Assembly: GCA_963729165.1 (NCBI GenBank)
Contig: CAVSMM010000016.1
Location: forward strand, 62,001 to 126,000
DNA: 64,000 nt
Reading direction: 5' to 3'
Source of the DNA: JACCZX01 sp963729165
GTDB lineage: Bacteria; Pseudomonadota; Gammaproteobacteria; Burkholderiales; Burkholderiaceae_F
In this document: positions 60,960 to 64,000 of the stretch, in pieces
Layout of the letters: each line of letters begins with the position of its first letter
Numbering within the stretch: the first letter of the stretch is position 1
The notes under the pieces: model-generated
Seen by the model: only the letters and a program-made list of their open reading frames with translations
The model's database searches: none
What the model was told of the DNA's origin: nothing
Made by a program: the position numbers and the translations under genes

Positions 60960-62089
60960 GACTCCGAACCGGATGCCGCCGGCACGCGCATCGTCAGCTG
61001 TACCGTCGCGTCGTGCTCCTCGCAGTCGAGAGACGCAGCGCCGCCATACAAACCTGCCAGGCGCTCACGCACGCGCATGAGCTCGGCGTCCTCGGCACAG
61101 CCGGCAGGATGGTCGAATCGTAAAACGGTCACCACTTGATTGCCGATGTGGCTAATGCCGATTCTGATCGACGCCGGCGGCTCGCCCGACGGCTGCCTGA
61201 CAGCACGTTGGACCAGCGGTAAGAACAGCATCGGATAGAAGCGTGCTGTGAGACAGTCGTCGGGCAGCGTTACAAAAAGCTGGGGACGCCCGCCATGCAA
61301 CGAAGTCACTACTGCGAGGTACGCCTTAACCAGATCAATCTCGGCCTCGATTGTCGAGCCCGCCTCTCGCATGCGAGGCAACGCCACTCGCAGATAGGTG
61401 ATCAATCGGTCGAGATCCTGTGCCGCCTGCGGTGCGTTCCTGCGATACAGCGTTTCGATATCGACCAGCGAATCGAACAGGAACTGCGGCTCGACCTGCG
61501 CCTGCATCGCAATCAGCCGCGCTTCCAGAACCTCACGCGCGATACTGGCTTGTGCGCGCTGCGCCGCCAGCACAGCGCGCTGTGTCGCCGAGCGCTGCCG
61601 CAAATTCTGCGCGGACGCAATAAACAGAAAGGCATAAATCGAAAGGTGCGTCGTGTTGCCGATGAACCGCAGCCAGTTAGGCGGCATCGGCTTCGTCTTC
61701 TCCATCAATGCCTGCCATACCTGATCAATGCCTATGGCGGCTGAAATCGGCATCGTGATGGCGGCGGTCAGTGCAGCGCTGACGACTGAGGCGACGACCA
61801 GCGCGCTCCAGCGGGTGCGCTCGTTGGGCTCCTTCGCGACGAACAGCCAAGCCAATAGCGCGAAGGTGAAAATCATCAGCGACACGATCGGCTCGAACGC
61901 GAGGGCCCGCCAAATGCCTGGCTTGCCCAGCTTATCGAACAAGTACGCTAAATCTAGAACCGACGTCACCAGTGTCGCCAACAACACCGCCACCACATGG
62001 CCCGAGGTCACGCGCATCGAGCGAAAGCGCGCAGCGCGTGCGACCGGAGCTGGAAGTGTCTGGCTCGTGCTGATCGGCACTGCGCTCAT
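60956..62089 (-). CDS. Degenerate LytS-type histidine kinase (pseudokinase)
   Basis: About 377 residues from the ATG at 62089, which overlaps the previous stop as ATGA (an ATG at 62107 is also open). Four to five N-terminal helices precede a coiled stretch and a LytS-type core. The phosphoacceptor histidine of EPHFLFN is replaced by glutamine in VEPQFLFD (codon 61486-61484). The N box LVENAIKHG has become LVQRAVRQP, and DNGAGF is DHPAGC. ATP binding and autophosphorylation should be lost. The frame is intact, so this is a selected pseudokinase, probably a signalling partner of the kinase encoded just upstream. Confidence 0.82.
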   Translation of the reverse strand: MSAVPISTSQTLPAPVARAARFRSMRVTSGHVVAVLLATLVTSVLDLAYLFDKLGKPGIWRALAFEPIVSLMIFTFALLAWLFVAKEPNERTRWSALVVASVVSAALTAAITMPISAAIGIDQVWQALMEKTKPMPPNWLRFIGNTTHLSIYAFLFIASAQNLRQRSATQRAVLAAQRAQASIAREVLEARLIAMQAQVEPQFLFDSLVDIETLYRRNAPQAAQDLDRLITYLRVALPRMREAGSTIEAEIDLVKAYLAVVTSLHGGRPQLFVTLPDDCLTARFYPMLFLPLVQRAVRQPSGEPPASIRIGISHIGNQVVTVLRFDHPAGCAEDAELMRVRERLAGLYGGAASLDCEEHDATVQLTMRVPAASGSES

Positions 62090-63228
62090 GCTGGCGCTGC
62101 CTCCCATTCAACCGGTAGACGAATCGATGCGGTAACGCCGCGCGGCGCTCCAGCCGTCAGCGTCATCCTGGCGCGAGCTCCATACAGTGCACTCAGCCGC
62201 GACCGGGTATTTGCCAAACCAACGCCCGCGCCCGTGCTACCGGTGAAGCCTGCGCCATTGTCACGCACCTCGACCAGCAAATCATCGCCTTCGCGCCGCG
62301 CATGGATATCGATCCGCCCGCCTTCGGGCAGCGGCGACAGCCCATGCTTGATTGCGTTTTCCACCAGTGTCGGCAACACCATCGGTGGCACCCGTGCGTT
62401 GGCAAGGGCGGGATCATGATCGATCGAAAAGTCCAATCGCTCGCGCATTCGCATCTTCAAGATCGTCAGGAACGAGCGAGCCAGCTCGAGTTCGCGCCCG
62501 AGCGTCGAGCCCGATTCGCGCATCGCCGGCAGCGCAGCACGCAGATAGTTGATCAGGCTGGCAAGCATTTCGCGGCCCTGGTCGGGTGCGGTTTCGTACA
62601 GGCGCTTGACGTTGGCCAAGGTGTTGAACAAGAAGTGCGGCTCGATCTGCGCTTGCAACGCAGTCAGTTGCGCCTCGCACATCTGCGCCTGCAGCGCTTG
62701 CTGCCGGCATTCGCTATCGACGAGACGGCACCGTGCCTCCTGATCAGCGCGCATCGAGCTGAAAAACCAATATCCCAGAGCGCCAAGCGCAGTCCACAAA
62801 GTGAACGTCGAGACGAAGAAACCCGGGTATTCGCTGAGGCGTCCAGCTATCGGGAACCCGGCCACGACCAGGCGCGCCGGCACGCTGAGCCCCGCGGCGA
62901 CCGCCGAAGTCAGAACCCCCAATACGAGCGCGCGCCGCGCAGAAAGAAGCCTGGCGGCGGCAAACGCTTCTGTCAGCGCAATCGCGAGCAGCAATAACAG
63001 CCCGCTGATCAGGGTCTGCCGAACGCCGCGCGCAAGGTGGAACGCCCACTCGTCCAGCGGCTCGTAATACAACGCGGTGATAAACCGCGCGAGCATCAAC
63101 AGCAGGCAGAAATAGAACACGATCGCGATCGATTTGAGATTCCACACGCGCGTGAAGGCATTGCGTGCAATCGTCAGTGAAGGATTACCGGGAGTGCCGA
63201 CAGCGGAGGTCAAGAGCGGTGGTGTCAT
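62086..63228 (-). CDS. LytS-type sensor histidine kinase (intact)
   Basis: A 380-residue membrane kinase. About four helices in the first 160 residues (IAIVFYFCLLLMLARFITAL, LISGLLLLLAIALTEAF, and others), then a short coiled coil. The catalytic core has phospho-His H198 in IEPHFLFNTLANV, the N box PTLVENAIKHG, and the G boxes VRDNGAGFTG and GVGLANTRSRL. It is the first gene of a three-gene operon, each coupled by ATGA: kinase, pseudokinase, LytTR regulator. It is divergent from ftsK. A CAAAAT seven bases before its ATG may be a -10 box. Confidence 0.88.
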   Translation of the reverse strand: MTPPLLTSAVGTPGNPSLTIARNAFTRVWNLKSIAIVFYFCLLLMLARFITALYYEPLDEWAFHLARGVRQTLISGLLLLLAIALTEAFAAARLLSARRALVLGVLTSAVAAGLSVPARLVVAGFPIAGRLSEYPGFFVSTFTLWTALGALGYWFFSSMRADQEARCRLVDSECRQQALQAQMCEAQLTALQAQIEPHFLFNTLANVKRLYETAPDQGREMLASLINYLRAALPAMRESGSTLGRELELARSFLTILKMRMRERLDFSIDHDPALANARVPPMVLPTLVENAIKHGLSPLPEGGRIDIHARREGDDLLVEVRDNGAGFTGSTGAGVGLANTRSRLSALYGARARMTLTAGAPRGVTASIRLPVEWEAAPA

Positions 63229-63338
63229 GGGCAGGATTTTGCTCGGTGCGGCGACCTATCGCAACGTCCGCCGATGAAGCGCGAACTGCGCGGTGCCAAA
63301 CCCCGGTGGCGGCGACGAATTTTCGACGACCCGGAACC

Positions 63339-63344
63339 TATAAT
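63339..63344 (+). promoter_or_regulatory. -10 box (TATAAT) next to the ftsK start
   Basis: A consensus TATAAT ends seven bases before the ftsK ATG (63352). Transcription would start at or one base before the ATG. No Shine-Dalgarno fits in the gap. The -35 is weak. Confidence 0.5.
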
Positions 63345-63351
63345 CGCCCGC

Positions 63352-64000
63352 ATGGCGGGAAGGGCGAAAGTGGGTAGTGGCGCACAACGCGCGGACGACG
63401 GCGTATGGCTGCGTTCCCGCGACGCCGCGCCGCGGTCGGAAGGCGACGATCGCTTCGGGCGGCTGCTGTCCGAGGGTGGTTGGATCGTCGGTGCCGTCGC
63501 GGCGGTTGGATTGTTTGCAATGCTTGCCACTTTCAGCAGCGATGATCCTGCTTTTAGCCATGCGGCAGGCGCGGCTGGCGTGCAAAACATTGGTGGGCGG
63601 TTGGGGGCCTGGGTGGCCGACATCGCGTTGCTGTTGTTCGGGCTGTCGGCGTATCTGCTGGTGTTCGGCCTCGCGATCACCGTTGTGCGCGGGTTTCGCA
63701 AGCTGCACCGCGCTGCCAGCGGTGATCCGCTGAACGACGATCTGCCGGCGTATGCGCACGGCATCGGGTTCGTTCTGTTGCTCTTCGGCGCAGTGAGTCT
63801 TGAGTGGCTTCGGTTTCACACGCTCGGCGTGGCTTTACCAGGCTCGCCCGGAGGCGTTGTCGGCAGTTCGGTCGCGCAGTTTCTGCAGGGGGGCGTTGGC
63901 TTTACCGGCGCTACCGTGATCATGCTCGTCTCGATCGCGATCGGACTGTCGCTGTTTCTCGATTTCTCGTGGCTAGCGGTGGCCGAGCGGTTCGGCGGAT
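63352..64000 (+). CDS. ftsK: DNA translocase FtsK, N-terminal part (runs off the window)
   Basis: The first 216 codons of an FtsK-type protein. After a charged N-terminus (MAGRAKVGSGAQRADDG) come the membrane helices: GGWIVGAVAAVGLFAMLATFS, ADIALLLFGLSAYLLVFGLAI, GIGFVLLLFGAVSL and ATVIMLVSIAIGLSLFLDF. This is the four-helix FtsK_4TM domain; the SSDDPAFSHAAG loop between helices one and two is typical. The motor domain lies beyond the edge. The trxB-ftsK vicinity supports the call. Confidence 0.88.
   Translation, partial: MAGRAKVGSGAQRADDGVWLRSRDAAPRSEGDDRFGRLLSEGGWIVGAVAAVGLFAMLATFSSDDPAFSHAAGAAGVQNIGGRLGAWVADIALLLFGLSAYLLVFGLAITVVRGFRKLHRAASGDPLNDDLPAYAHGIGFVLLLFGAVSLEWLRFHTLGVALPGSPGGVVGSSVAQFLQGGVGFTGATVIMLVSIAIGLSLFLDFSWLAVAERFGG

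Overview
The window comes from a GC-rich (about 60-65 % by eye) betaproteobacterial chromosome, most likely Burkholderiales or a close neighbour. Four conserved gene neighbourhoods support this: yebC-purD-[S9 peptidase]-hemF-nadD-rsfS at the left edge; argH divergent from an AlgZ/AlgR-type pair followed by hemC-hemD-hemX-hemY; nadE followed by glnB; and trxB near ftsK at the right edge. I see no rRNA, tRNA, CRISPR array, insertion sequence or prophage. Most of the sequence is core metabolism and regulation, packed tightly, with many stop/start overlaps (ATGA, GTGA, TAATG).

Layout. 1-5.7 kb (minus): rsfS start, nadD, hemF, an S9 peptidase, purD, yebC. 5.8-9.4 kb (plus): HerA/YjgR-like ATPase, a DUF6644-like/DUF6152 pair, a Lon-like AAA ATPase. 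9.5-13 kb (minus): a Ser/Thr kinase, a paralogous pseudokinase and a TssQ-like lipoprotein. 13.1-16.6 kb (minus): NatAB-type ABC exporter and a TAP-like hydrolase. 16.7-19.1 kb: EamA transporter, quinone oxidoreductase, secreted rhodanese. 19.2-24.4 kb (minus): fbp, pepN, EamA transporter, HbpS/GlcG-like protein. 24.4-25.9 kb: M20 peptidase. 26.0-27.6 kb: a lower-GC patch with a DUF2092 protein and a small partner. 27.6-34.2 kb: gluQ divergent from two large membrane PAS-GGDEF proteins. 34.3-37.9 kb: DoxX, esterase, mog, yjgA, pmbA. 38-41.4 kb: a TRAP transporter whose dctP converges on dctQM. 41.5-49.1 kb: argH, algZ/algR and the haem operon. 49.2-53.2 kb: Yip1-like protein, Na+/solute symporter with DUF4212 subunit, TPR protein. 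53.2-58.7 kb: ppa, EamA transporter with a duplicated 5' end, GNAT/DUF482, nadE, glnB, Smr. 58.7-64 kb: trxB, two tiny coupled membrane proteins, a LytTR regulator with one intact and one degenerate LytS-type kinase, and the start of ftsK.

A dominant technical feature is a very large number of single-base frameshifts (roughly 60 or more by hand count). They lie mainly at 9.6-18.8, 20.7-21.6, 27.9-33.3 and 38-43.5 kb, and strike conserved housekeeping genes. Most are repaired by deleting one base from a 2-3 base run, so I treat them as sequence-quality indels and annotate the genes as whole units.

The most interesting biology is two separate loci where an intact kinase sits beside a paralogue that has lost its catalytic residues: the Ser/Thr pair at 9.9-12.9 kb, next to a T6SS-type lipoprotein, and the LytS-type pair at 61-63.2 kb, translationally coupled to a LytTR regulator. 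Other points are a set of genes whose -10 boxes sit 6-9 nt before the start codon (probable leaderless transcripts), a partial tandem duplication of an EamA gene start, and an in-frame stop in dctQ.
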